64,000 nt of DNA from a virus: positions 1-64,000 of IMG/VR virus record IMGVR_UViG_3300048592_000616; one strand, written 5' to 3'. The notes beneath the pieces were generated by a model. The model worked only from the letters and a program-made list of their open reading frames with translations, did not search any database and had not been told where the DNA came from. Numbering within the stretch: the stretch's first letter is position 1; each line of letters opens with the position of its first letter. The position numbers and the translations under genes are program-made. Shown piece after piece: positions 14,417-21,918 of the stretch.

Positions 14417-17400
14417 TCACTCCGCGCAGGTGATGACCTGGCGGCGGTTGTCCGGCCGCTGGCCCGGCGCGTGGGCCTCGCTGATCTCGCTGCGCTGGCC
14501 GTCGGCCTTCGTCCAGGTCACCAGCCCGTACATCCGCGAGAAGGTCCACGTCTCCTCGACGCGGCCGTTGGGCAGCAGCCACTGCAAGAGGATGCAGTCC
14601 CCAACGAATATCCCATTGACCATCATTGCCTTCTGCGCGGCCGCCAGGCGGATCGTTGACGGCTGGCGGCGCTCCTCGGTCGTTTGGCAGTCGGCGATCC
14701 GCTGCCAGCGCACGAGCGGGTTACGCGGGAACGTCTCCCCCACGGCCATCCGGCGCGGTGCCCAGACGCTGCCATAGACCCCCGGCGCGCCATAGAGCGT
14801 GTACATCATCCCGCCGCCCGGCGACGTGTCGCGGCCGCGATAGATGGCCTTGTCGTCCGCGCCGAAATGCTCCCACTCGGCCGATAGCTCGTTGCCCTTC
14901 GTCAGGTAGTACCAGCCCGGCCGGTGCGGGTCGCGCTGGGTCTGGTGGCGCGCCTGGCTGCCGCTGCTGTGGCGCACCTCGAAGAGCGGCCCACGGCCGT
15001 CCGGGCCGAGCATCCCGGTCATGTAGGGCAGGAGGTCGATCTTGGTCGGGTCGGGTGGCTGCGGCTCCGGCTTCGGCGGCTGAGGCTTGGGTGGCGTCGG
15101 CGTTGGCGTCGGTGGTTTCGGCGCGGGCAGCGCGTCCTCCGGCCCGACGACGCGGACGGCGTCCCACTCCCCCACCGGCGCGTAGTAGACCAGCGTCTCC
15201 CCGGCCCGGCCGCCCGCGCGGCGGTAGGCATAGCTCACGCCGTCGATGACCTCGCGCTGCTCATCGGAGAGCGGATAGAGACCGTCCTCCAGCATCGCCG
15301 CCTGCAAAGCGAAGGTCGGCGTGTTGGCGATCCCCGGCGCGGCCGTGCCCAGCCGCCACATTGTCTCGGCCAGCGTCGGCGGCCTCGGCTCCGGCACGCC
15401 GCGCGGGATGAGGTACGCGGCCAGGTCGTCCGCCGTGCCGTTGAAGCGGTTCAGGTCGATCCGGGCGCTTGACGCGCCATAGCTCGGCCCGTGGCCGTCG
15501 TTGGCGTACTGCCAGAAGGTCCAGCCCCGGCCGCTGGCCCACGGCTCCGGCACGAGCGGCCGCGTGCCCTTGGTCCAGTTGGCGATCCATAGGTCGAAGG
15601 CCGCGCCCCATTTCGGCGCGCCCAGGGCCGAGCGCCAGTAGCTGTAGTTGGTATAGAGGATCGGCAGCCGGTCGATACCCATCTCGTCGAGGCGTACTTG
15701 CAGGCGCTCCAGGAACTCCAACACAAACGCCGCCCGCTCGGTCACGGTCAGGCCGTTGAAGTTCCCGTCCTCCAGGTCCAGCACCGGCGGTAGGTCGCAG
15801 CCGTGCCGCTCGATGACGGCCGCGAACGTCTCCACCTGCTCCTTGGGCGGATCGAAGAAGTGCAGGTAGTGGTAGAAGCCATAGGGTAGCCCGGCCGCCA
15901 TCGCCGCCGGGGCATACTCGTCCACCCGCTCGTCCTGGTGCTTGCCATACGACGCGCGGATGAAGGCGAAGTCAACCTTGGCGGCCGCCTTGCCAAAGTC
16001 CATCGCCCCCTGCCACTTGGAGACGTCGATCCCGATGACCTCGCCGCCCGGCTCCGGCTTCGGCGGTTCGGGCTTCGGCGGTTCCGGCGCGGGCGGTTCG
16101 GGTTCGGTGACGGCCGCGCGCAGGGACCAGCCGTCCAGGAAGAAATTGTTGGAAATGCCCCACTCGGCCGACATGTGGACGGCCAGCTTGAGCGGCCCGC
16201 CGCCGTGGGTGAAGGCGGTCGATATCTCGCGGTAGACCGGCCCGGTCGCGGCCGCAGGCCAGATGTCCAGCGGCCCGGCGACGGCCTGGTCGTTGACCTT
16301 GAGCGTATAGCGCGCCGAGTTGGTCTCCACCCGGTAGTCGCGCTTCTTGTCCGTCATGCGGTAGAAGTCCAGCCAGCCGCGCCACGTGAACACGTACCGA
16401 CCAGCCGGTAGGTCGGGGAACTCCTGGACCAGGCGCGCCCAGAACGGTCGCCCGCCCGCGAACAGCTTGTAACACCACTGCCCATCGCGGATGAACCGCG
16501 CCGCCTCGTCGGCCGGTAGCTGCGCGGCCGACTTGTGGACGCCCTCCGGCTCGCCATACGCCTGGCCGGAGATCGGCGACTTGCCCGTATTCCAGGCGAA
16601 GCGCCAGCCGCGCGGCTGCTGGCTGGACTGGCTGATGTCGTCCCAGCCGCCCTCAAAGCCGGGGTTGGCGAGTAGCTCGGCCGTGCCCGGCGTGGGTGGC
16701 TTCGGCGGGTCCACCGGCGACGGCGTTGGCGCGTTGTCTTTGATGCGGTCCAGCAGGGCAACCTCGACGGCCGTGCCGGAGATGTCCCACTCCTTCCACA
16801 CGCCCACGCTCCCCACCGTAAACACGGCCGCGCCGACCACATAGTCATCCTCGCGGATGCGCCGGTCATACCAGGCCAGCATGTCGGCGTACTTCTGTGG
16901 GTCCAGACCCATCGCCCGCCATGACCCCACCGGCGCGCCCTTCGGCGTCACCGAGGCCACATCGTCACACCCGGCCTCGGTGATGATGAGCTGCGTGTCC
17001 CCCAGTCCGGCCGGGGCCAACACCGTGTCCCACACGTAGCGATAGCGCAGGGCAGCCCAGCCCCAGGGATAAGAGCGGTCAGGGCGGCCGTGCCACACAT
17101 CGGCCGTCAGGTTGCCGTTGGCGTCCACCTGTTTCCAGCCTACCCCATAGTCGGCCTCGTAGCCCATGTACTCGTGGAGGGCGATGTAGTGGCCGTTGTC
17201 GCGGGCGTGGCGAACGGCCGGGAGCAGATGAGGCCAGATGTCCATGCTTGGCGTGCCCACGGCGAAGCTGAAGTTGGCCCGCTTCTTGCCGATGGACTCA
17301 TACAGCTTCATCATCTCGATGCAGTAGGCGCTGTACCAGGCCGCCTCATTCGCGTTGTCCGGGGGTATCTCGTTGTCATCCTCCCACACGTCAATGCGCG

Positions 17401-17701
17401 GGTTGGCGGTGTAGCGGTTGACCCGCGGCCGGTTAGCCCCGGCGTAGATGTCGGTCTGCGCCGCGAACCGCACCGCGGCCGCGGCCTTCGGCGTCTCGCC
17501 GCGGTGCATCAGCGCCTTCCAGTCGGTCAACCCCAGGGCGTCGTCCTGCTGGTCCAGCTTGCCGACAACGAGCGGACCGGCCGGGACAGACGATGACGCC
17601 CCCAGCCCCATCGGGTCGAACTTGTAGAGCACCGGCCCGGCCCCGATCCACTTTGCCAGACCGGGCGAACCGATAAAGTGCGGCCCCAGCTTACTTGACA
17701 T
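14417..17701 (-). CDS. Giant chimeric endolysin: GH-A-like glycosidase + lectin-like domain + GH25 lysozyme
   Basis: 1094 aa. Start ATG at 17701 (MSSKLGPHFIG) preferred because GGGAGG lies just upstream; an 11-residue longer GTG form is possible. Domains: ~1-335 a TIM-barrel-like glycosidase (DVWEDDNE, LHEYMGYE, ITEAGCDD near 237); ~345-530 a jelly-roll carbohydrate-binding-like domain (NPGFEGGWD ... LAVHMSAEWG); Pro-Glu/Lys linker; ~550-760 GH25 lysozyme (GIDVSKWQG, FAFIRASYG, YHYLHF, PPVLDLED with the catalytic DxE, ILYTNYSYW); second Pro-rich linker; ~870-1094 a Trp-rich C-terminal domain, possibly wall-binding. No signal peptide is evident. Cleaves peptidoglycan between MurNAc and GlcNAc. 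The only clear minus-strand gene. Confidence 0.88.
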   Translation of the reverse strand: MSSKLGPHFIGSPGLAKWIGAGPVLYKFDPMGLGASSSVPAGPLVVGKLDQQDDALGLTDWKALMHRGETPKAAAAVRFAAQTDIYAGANRPRVNRYTANPRIDVWEDDNEIPPDNANEAAWYSAYCIEMMKLYESIGKKRANFSFAVGTPSMDIWPHLLPAVRHARDNGHYIALHEYMGYEADYGVGWKQVDANGNLTADVWHGRPDRSYPWGWAALRYRYVWDTVLAPAGLGDTQLIITEAGCDDVASVTPKGAPVGSWRAMGLDPQKYADMLAWYDRRIREDDYVVGAAVFTVGSVGVWKEWDISGTAVEVALLDRIKDNAPTPSPVDPPKPPTPGTAELLANPGFEGGWDDISQSSQQPRGWRFAWNTGKSPISGQAYGEPEGVHKSAAQLPADEAARFIRDGQWCYKLFAGGRPFWARLVQEFPDLPAGRYVFTWRGWLDFYRMTDKKRDYRVETNSARYTLKVNDQAVAGPLDIWPAAATGPVYREISTAFTHGGGPLKLAVHMSAEWGISNNFFLDGWSLRAAVTEPEPPAPEPPKPEPPKPEPGGEVIGIDVSKWQGAMDFGKAAAKVDFAFIRASYGKHQDERVDEYAPAAMAAGLPYGFYHYLHFFDPPKEQVETFAAVIERHGCDLPPVLDLEDGNFNGLTVTERAAFVLEFLERLQVRLDEMGIDRLPILYTNYSYWRSALGAPKWGAAFDLWIANWTKGTRPLVPEPWASGRGWTFWQYANDGHGPSYGASSARIDLNRFNGTADDLAAYLIPRGVPEPRPPTLAETMWRLGTAAPGIANTPTFALQAAMLEDGLYPLSDEQREVIDGVSYAYRRAGGRAGETLVYYAPVGEWDAVRVVGPEDALPAPKPPTPTPTPPKPQPPKPEPQPPDPTKIDLLPYMTGMLGPDGRGPLFEVRHSSGSQARHQTQRDPHRPGWYYLTKGNELSAEWEHFGADDKAIYRGRDTSPGGGMMYTLYGAPGVYGSVWAPRRMAVGETFPRNPLVRWQRIADCQTTEERRQPSTIRLAAAQKAMMVNGIFVGDCILLQWLLPNGRVEETWTFSRMYGLVTWTKADGQRSEISEAHAPGQRPDNRRQVITCAE

Positions 17702-17816
17702 GGCATCCTCCCACGGCCGCTGCGAGGCGGCCACTGTCTCCCCCTGCTCCCGTCGTCAATTCCCGTCTGTCGCTCGAATTCATGACATCCACCTCCGGCC
17801 GATATTGTATCACAAC

Positions 17817-17852
17817 GGTTGCGGATGGTTGCGAAGTCGGCCGGTTGGTTGC
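17817..17852 (+). repeat. 36-bp phased element, long form
   Basis: GGTTGC at 17817, 17827 and 17847, all in 10-bp register, with AGTCGGCCGGT in the gap. The same architecture occurs at 44379-44414 with 29 of 36 positions identical. Looks like a multi-site binding element on one face of the helix. Confidence 0.8.
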
Positions 17853-17908
17853 GGATTTGGGCAGCGGCCGCCCGGCACATGAACCTTACCTATACGAAGG
17901 AACAGACC

Positions 17909-17924
17909 GCAACCGGCGCGAACC
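17909..17924 (-). repeat. Phased GGTT element, inverted copy
   Basis: GCAACC-GGCG-CGAACC, that is GGTTCG-N4-GGTTGC on the minus strand. It faces the plus-oriented copy at 17936. Confidence 0.65.
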
Positions 17925-17935
17925 GGGAAGTTGAT

Positions 17936-17951
17936 GGTTGCAGTTGGTTGA
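17936..17951 (+). repeat. Phased GGTT element overlapping a -35 box
   Basis: GGTTGC-AGTT-GGTTGA; the second half contains the first bases of the -35 TTGACA (17948-17953). Identical to the copy at 42148-42163. Confidence 0.8.
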
Positions 17952-17994
17952 CAAGGGGTGCAGGTTATGGTATGATACTGTCATACTAAACGAC
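17948..17994 (+). promoter_or_regulatory. Promoter of the shared TATGAT-N4-KCATAC class, best copy
   Basis: TTGACA 17948-17953, spacer 17, TATGAT 17971-17976. GTATGA (17970-17975) and TCATAC (17981-17986) form a perfect inverted repeat around the start region; TAAACGAC follows. Drives 18021 onward. Confidence 0.85.
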
Positions 17995-18020
17995 AGGCAC
18001 CCGCCCTAAAGGAGACCGAG

Positions 18021-18368
18021 ATGAGCCAGTTTTTCTACACCATAGCTTCCTACCGCAGCGTTGATGAGTTGAGCGGCCGTGAGGCGGCGCAGATCGCCGA
18101 TGAGAATTGCACCGACTGCCACGGCGAAGGCCGGTACTACCAGGACGGCGACTGGGTGCCGTGGGGCAACGGCTGGGACAAGACCCCCGATGGCTACTGC
18201 ATCTGCGGGTGTGTCGCCGAGGCATGGGAGACCATGGCCGCGGAACTGAGCGAATTCGAGGACACCTGCGACGATGACGGCCCGTGGTCGCCGCGGATGC
18301 TGTACCTGATGGAGCGGTACGGTGATGAGGAGCAGCAGGCGGCCGCCCGCGCCCTGCTGACCGCGTAG
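18021..18368 (+). CDS. Cys-rich zinc-knuckle protein (115 aa)
   Basis: SD AAAGGAGACC before ATG. CTDCHGEGRYY and CICGC give two pairs of Cys arranged like a DnaJ-type zinc knuckle (CxxCxG ... CxC). The rest is acidic and helical (FEDTCDDDGPW, YGDEEQQAAARALL). First gene of the operon; likely a small DNA- or protein-binding factor. Confidence 0.65.
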   Translation: MSQFFYTIASYRSVDELSGREAAQIADENCTDCHGEGRYYQDGDWVPWGNGWDKTPDGYCICGCVAEAWETMAAELSEFEDTCDDDGPWSPRMLYLMERYGDEEQQAAARALLTA

Positions 18369-18375
18369 CAGTTTC

Positions 18376-18399
18376 GGGGCGGCCCCTGCGGACCGCCCC
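18376..18399 (+). terminator. GC-rich hairpin after the zinc-knuckle gene
   Basis: GGGGCGG (18376-18382) pairs with CCGCCCC (18393-18399). There is no T-run, so it may be a pausing or processing hairpin rather than a full terminator. Confidence 0.4.
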
Positions 18400-18452
18400 A
18401 CCCTATCAACCCAGCGGCCGCGGGCGGCCGCACAACAACAACGGAGGCAACG

Positions 18453-18674
18453 ATGGTTTTCAAGTATTGGTTCGACTTTGTAGTGACCGATGAGAACGGC
18501 GAGGAGTACGCCGCCTTGTTCCCGGTTGACATTGAGGCGTCTTCGGCGACGATGGCCGAGGCCCAGATGGCCGCCCTGTGGCGACATCACCTGTTGCCCG
18601 TGCTCCCGTCCGGCCGCGTGGGCGGCGGCTACTATCGCGAGGGCGAGTTGCCGGAGGGGTTCGAAGATGACTAG
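18453..18674 (+). CDS. Small hypothetical protein (73 aa), possible antitoxin-like partner
   Basis: SD ACGGAGGC before ATG 18453. Starts MVFKYWFDFVVTDENGEEYAALFPVDIEASSATMAEAQ; a three-strand then helix pattern loosely like HicB N-terminal domains, but without its DNA-binding tail. It overlaps the HicA-like gene by 8 bp, which is the main reason to consider a toxin-antitoxin pair. Confidence 0.5.
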   Translation: MVFKYWFDFVVTDENGEEYAALFPVDIEASSATMAEAQMAALWRHHLLPVLPSGRVGGGYYREGELPEGFEDD

Positions 18675-18921
18675 GGCAACCGAGTGGCGCGAGTGCAAGG
18701 ACGACCGCGACTGGGTGACCGTCGCCAAGCGCAAGGGGTACGAGGTCCGGTCGGGCAAGGGATCGCATACGTGCCTGGAGGTTAACGGCCGAAGCATCCC
18801 TGTTCCCAAAGGCGAGACGCGCAAGGGGACCAAGTCGTCTATCCTGCGGTCGCTGGCCGCAGCGGGGGCGATGGTCTTCGCCGGGTTCCTGGTGTTTACG
18901 ATGCTGGCCACGGTCGCGTGA
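18667..18921 (+). CDS. HicA-like protein with C-terminal membrane anchor (84 aa)
   Basis: VAKRKGYEVRSGKGSHTCLEV ... SIPVPKGETRKGTKSSILRSL matches the HicA mRNA-interferase fold (GSH motif with the active His, then P......k.gt..sIlr). Residues ~66-84 (AGAMVFAGFLVFTMLATVA) are an added transmembrane helix, unusual for HicA. It could be a membrane-tethered RNase or an inactive dsRNA-binding derivative. Ends before a terminator. Confidence 0.6.
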   Translation: MTRATEWRECKDDRDWVTVAKRKGYEVRSGKGSHTCLEVNGRSIPVPKGETRKGTKSSILRSLAAAGAMVFAGFLVFTMLATVA

Positions 18922-18935
18922 CCGAGGCATGAGAG

Positions 18936-18961
18936 AAGCCGCTCCAACGAGCGGCTTTTTT
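18936..18961 (+). terminator. Intrinsic terminator
   Basis: AAGCCGCT (18936-18943), short loop, AGCGGCTT (18950-18957), then a T tract. Ends the 18021-18921 operon. Confidence 0.88.
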
Positions 18962-18972
18962 GTTGGCCGTTA

Positions 18973-19002
18973 TTGACAGTTGTTAAGGCGTGCCGTTATA
19001 AT
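18973..19002 (+). promoter_or_regulatory. Sigma70-type promoter
   Basis: TTGACA 18973-18978, spacer 18, TATAAT 18997-19002. Near-consensus, just downstream of the terminator at 18936. Reads into the RHH / membrane / FtsK-like operon. Confidence 0.85.
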
Positions 19003-19051
19003 TCCAAGTGGGTGTGGTGTAAGCGGCCGCCCGGCCGCGGAGGGTAGAGAA

Positions 19052-19255
19052 TTGGATAACGACGCAGCAGACGACGTAGACGACGGCCGTATGGTGACGG
19101 TCAGCATTTCGGTGGATCAGTCGCTGGTGGACGCTCTGGACGACGAGAAGCGCCGCCAGGACCGTTCGCGCTCGTGGATCGTGCGTCAGGCCATCGCGCA
19201 GTATCTCGAGAAGCAACAGAGCCGCCGAGCGCCGGAGGGTCCGCGCCATGCGTAA
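19052..19255 (+). CDS. Ribbon-helix-helix (CopG-type) regulator, 67 aa
   Basis: TTG start at 19052 behind GCGGAGGG; ATG 19091 is an alternative. MVTVSISVDQSLVDALDDEKRRQDRSRSWIVRQAIAQYLEKQ is a classical RHH: one beta strand, two helices with SRSWIVRQAI. Likely autoregulates its own operon. Overlaps the next gene by 8 bp. Confidence 0.75.
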   Translation: MDNDAADDVDDGRMVTVSISVDQSLVDALDDEKRRQDRSRSWIVRQAIAQYLEKQQSRRAPEGPRHA

Positions 19256-19628
19256 GGACGGCACGCTCCTACTGGTCTTGTTGGCCCTGGCGCTGGCCGG
19301 GCTGGGGATGATGAGCTTCTCGGCCCGCGGCGCGGCGCAGGACAGCTACACCTACGAGTCGCTCCCCAAGTCCGGCTACCAGATGGTCATAACCTCGCGC
19401 ACGACCGCGGCGGCCGATGACGGCGGCGGTCGCCTGTTGCTGTTGGGCGTGGGGCTGATGGCGTCGGTCGTCGTGTTTCTCGGCGGCTCGCTGTTGGCGA
19501 TGAACGGCGGGGCGAAGGTCTTGAAGGAGTTTCGGCTGACGCGCCGCGCCCAGCGCCGGTCGTCCCGCGCCCCGGCCGCGCCCGGTCGCCTGCCCGCCCT
19601 GCCGTCGCTGTACGAGGACACACCATGA
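19248..19628 (+). CDS. Membrane protein with two TM helices (126 aa)
   Basis: N-terminal hydrophobic helix (LLLVLLALALAGLGMM, ~6-22), a short exported loop with SYTYESLPKSGYQM, a second helix (LLLLGVGLMASVVVFLGGSLLAM, ~63-86) and a basic cytoplasmic tail (RLTRRAQRRSSR). Coupled to the ATPase downstream; may be its membrane partner. Confidence 0.6.
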   Translation: MRKDGTLLLVLLALALAGLGMMSFSARGAAQDSYTYESLPKSGYQMVITSRTTAAADDGGGRLLLLGVGLMASVVVFLGGSLLAMNGGAKVLKEFRLTRRAQRRSSRAPAAPGRLPALPSLYEDTP

Positions 19629-21250
19629 CGCGCAGCCGCCTCCTCGCGCTACTGACGTTGTTGGCGCTGTTGGGCGTCGGCTGCGGCGGCGCGGCGACAA
19701 CCACTCCCGGCCAACAGCCGCCGATGGTCTTCTACTCCGACCAGGCGGCCGTCGATGCCCAGGCGACGCTGGCGGTCTACGCTTTCCAGGTGACGGCCGT
19801 CGCCCAGGCCACCCAGGAGGCCCAGCAGCGGGCCGTGGAGGCGACCAGGGCTGTCCAGCAGGCAACGGCCGACGCGCAGGCCATCGCGGCCCAACAAGCC
19901 ACCGCCCAGGCCGTCCAGGCCACGTCTACGGCGCAGTCTATGGCGATGGTCGCCACGGCGACGGCCGATGCGCTGTCGGCGCAGGCCACGGTGCAGGCGC
20001 TGACCATCGACGCCACGCGACAGTCGGCGGCCATCGTGGCCACGGCGTCGGCCGAGCAGCGCGCCGCCGATGCCGAGCAGCAGCTGGTGGCGGCCGAGAT
20101 GGCGCGCCTCCAGGTCGAGCAGCAGGCCCGGCAGGCGGCCGTTGAGCGGGCGCGCATGCTGAACCAGATGTTGCCCTGGGGCATTGCGGCGACGGTGCTG
20201 GCGATGCTGGCCGTCGTGGGCGCGGTGCTGTGGCGGATCATCACCCAGGCCCGGCCGCAGCAGGCGGGCGATATGTGGCTGGCCTATGTGGACGGACGCC
20301 CGCACGTCATCGACGTCACGCCGTCGGCCGGGCGGCTGAGTTCGCCCCGCCCGCAGCTCCCGGCGACGACGGGGACCGACAACGACGCCGAGGCGGTGCC
20401 GCTGCTGCGGCCGTCGCGCGGTCATGCCATGTTCGCCGGGCCGACGGGATCGGGCAAGTCCACGGCCATGCGCTACTTCCTGGAGCCGCGGCCGCACGTG
20501 GTCGTCATCGACCCGCACAGTATGCCCGGCGACTGGCCCGGCGCGACGGTGATCGGCGCGGGCCGGAACTTCGACCAGATACAGGGCTACATGCAGTCGA
20601 TGCAGTCGCTGCTGGCCGACCGCTATGAGCAACGCGCCGAGGGCGTGCGCGACTTTGAGAGTATCACCGTCGCCGTGGACGAGATGCCCGCCATCGTGGC
20701 CGCGCTCGGCCGGTCCATCGAGGACATGTGGAAGGAGTGGCTGCGCGAGGGGCGCAAGGTGGGCCTGGACCTGCTCATCTCCACCCAGTCCCTGCGCGTC
20801 AAGACGCTGGGCATTGAGGGCGAGGGCGACCTGCGCGAAAATTTCGCGCTTGTGCTGGCCCTGGGGCAGACGGCGCTACGCGAGTTCCCGGCCCAGGCCC
20901 AGGGGATGCGCTGGCCCGCCGTGATGTACACCCCGCAAAGCGGCCCGCGCCCGGTCATCATCCCGCAAATGCCGGAGACGGCCGTCTCGGTCGCCAACGG
21001 TAACGGCCACACCCGCCCGCCCGTCCGCGAGTGGCCGGTGATCTTGCCCGCCCCGACCAACGACCCCAACAACGTCACGCCGGAAATGCGTCGGCAGATC
21101 GTCCGGCTGGGCCAGATGGGCCACTCCATCTCGGCCATCCAGCGCGCCGTCTTCCCGACCTACTCCAGCAGCGGCGGCCATGCCTTTGCCCGCATCAAGG
21201 ACATCCTGCAGGCCGAAGGCGTTCTGGAGCCGTCCTCGTCGGCCGACTGA
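19625..21250 (+). CDS. Membrane-tethered FtsK/TraB-like ATPase with lipoprotein signal
   Basis: 541 aa. Residues 1-20 form a lipoprotein-type signal ending LGVGC. ~30-175 is a long Ala/Gln/Thr coiled coil; ~180-202 a TM helix (WGIAATVLAMLAVVGAVLWRI). The ATPase domain has Walker A AGPTGSGKSTAM (~275), VVVIDPH, a Walker B-like ITVAVDEMPAI and ISTQS. The last ~60 residues resemble the FtsK gamma-type winged helix (RRQIVRLGQMGHSISAIQRAVF ... ARIKDILQ). FtsK-like TraB proteins move dsDNA in segregation or conjugation. A lipobox on this family is unusual. Confidence 0.75.
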   Translation: MTRSRLLALLTLLALLGVGCGGAATTTPGQQPPMVFYSDQAAVDAQATLAVYAFQVTAVAQATQEAQQRAVEATRAVQQATADAQAIAAQQATAQAVQATSTAQSMAMVATATADALSAQATVQALTIDATRQSAAIVATASAEQRAADAEQQLVAAEMARLQVEQQARQAAVERARMLNQMLPWGIAATVLAMLAVVGAVLWRIITQARPQQAGDMWLAYVDGRPHVIDVTPSAGRLSSPRPQLPATTGTDNDAEAVPLLRPSRGHAMFAGPTGSGKSTAMRYFLEPRPHVVVIDPHSMPGDWPGATVIGAGRNFDQIQGYMQSMQSLLADRYEQRAEGVRDFESITVAVDEMPAIVAALGRSIEDMWKEWLREGRKVGLDLLISTQSLRVKTLGIEGEGDLRENFALVLALGQTALREFPAQAQGMRWPAVMYTPQSGPRPVIIPQMPETAVSVANGNGHTRPPVREWPVILPAPTNDPNNVTPEMRRQIVRLGQMGHSISAIQRAVFPTYSSSGGHAFARIKDILQAEGVLEPSSSAD

Positions 21251-21271
21251 CCTTATTTCTCGGCCAGGGGG

Positions 21272-21300
21272 TTGACCTGACGGCTGAACTACTGTAGTAT
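21272..21300 (+). promoter_or_regulatory. Promoter
   Basis: TTGACC 21272-21277, spacer 17, TAGTAT 21295-21300. Precedes the 21355 gene. Confidence 0.65.
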
Positions 21301-21354
21301 GCTTATATCGTACTGATAGCAAGGCGAGACAAACGACACAGGAGAACAACACCT

Positions 21355-21696
21355 ATGAGTAGCTATTACACCCGCGCCACGAAGCGCGGACGCGGCACCG
21401 GGCCGACGGCCCGAACGACGATCAGCGGCGACGCGGCAGACTTCCTCTTCCTGCTGCTTTACAGCCGCGGGCTAAACAGCGTGTCCGGCGGCGTGCAGCT
21501 CGTCATGGACGACCTGCTGCAGGGCAACGCGGACGCGCAGCGATACTATGACGCCGCCGAGGCCATGGTCGCCAACGCGGTCGAGATGTGGGCGGCCGAG
21601 AACGGCGGCGAGGAACCGGACCGCAGCCAGCTGTGGCGCTTCATCTCCGACAACCTGGATCGGGTGATGACGTCGGTCAAGGAGACGGCCGACTGA
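21355..21696 (+). CDS. Hypothetical helical protein (113 aa)
   Basis: SD ACAGGAGAAC before ATG. Basic N-terminus (TRATKRGRGTGP), then helices (DFLFLLLYSRGLNSV, YYDAAEAMVANAVEMWAAENGG). Its position between the ATPase and parA suggests a maintenance role, but no motif shows it. Confidence 0.6.
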   Translation: MSSYYTRATKRGRGTGPTARTTISGDAADFLFLLLYSRGLNSVSGGVQLVMDDLLQGNADAQRYYDAAEAMVANAVEMWAAENGGEEPDRSQLWRFISDNLDRVMTSVKETAD

Positions 21697-21792
21697 CCCC
21701 GACTCCCACCCCGACTCAAGTCCGACCCGACCCCGACCCCGACTCCGACTGGCCCGACCCCGGCCAACGGCCGTCGGGGTCGGGGTCTTTTT
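21697..21792 (+). terminator. CCCGAC-rich repeat ending in an intrinsic terminator
   Basis: 21697-21760 is low complexity built on CCCCGACTCC/CCCGAC units. CCCGACCCCG (21753-21762) then pairs with CGGGGTCGGG (21775-21784), followed by a T tract 21788-21792. Likely a strong terminator before parA. Confidence 0.75.
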
Positions 21793-21806
21793 GTTATAGC
21801 AGCCCA

Positions 21807-21880
21807 TTGACACGCCAAGTTTGCCCTGCTACCATAAGACTGAACTCACGTGCGCCCACTGTGCGCACAATGTGTATACA
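21807..21880 (+). promoter_or_regulatory. parA promoter with nested palindromes (operator or parS candidate)
   Basis: TTGACA 21807-21812, spacer 17, TACCAT 21830-21835. Downstream lie TGTGCGCACA (21860-21869) and TGTATACA (21873-21880), both perfect palindromes separated by ATG, and then GTGTGTGTGCAC. RHH partners of small ParA proteins bind such repeats to autoregulate and to form the partition complex. Confidence 0.65.
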
Positions 21881-21918
21881 ATGTGTGTGTGCACTCACTA
21901 CCAAGACGGAGGCAACAA

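Larger units (their letters stand above)
17702..18020. other. Divergent control region, 319 bp
   Basis: Separates the minus-strand endolysin from the plus-strand operon at 18021. It holds three GGTT-type phased elements (17817-17852, 17909-17924 inverted, 17936-17951) and the promoter at 17948. For the minus strand a TACAAT-like -10 lies around 17805, without a convincing -35. No ORF supported. Confidence 0.75.

Noticed and set aside
14310-14777. ORF starting MARQGGARPGG through the NNGGC array
   Set aside because: Crosses a strong terminator and then the antisense of the endolysin; the nearest GGAGG is more than 20 nt from the ATG.
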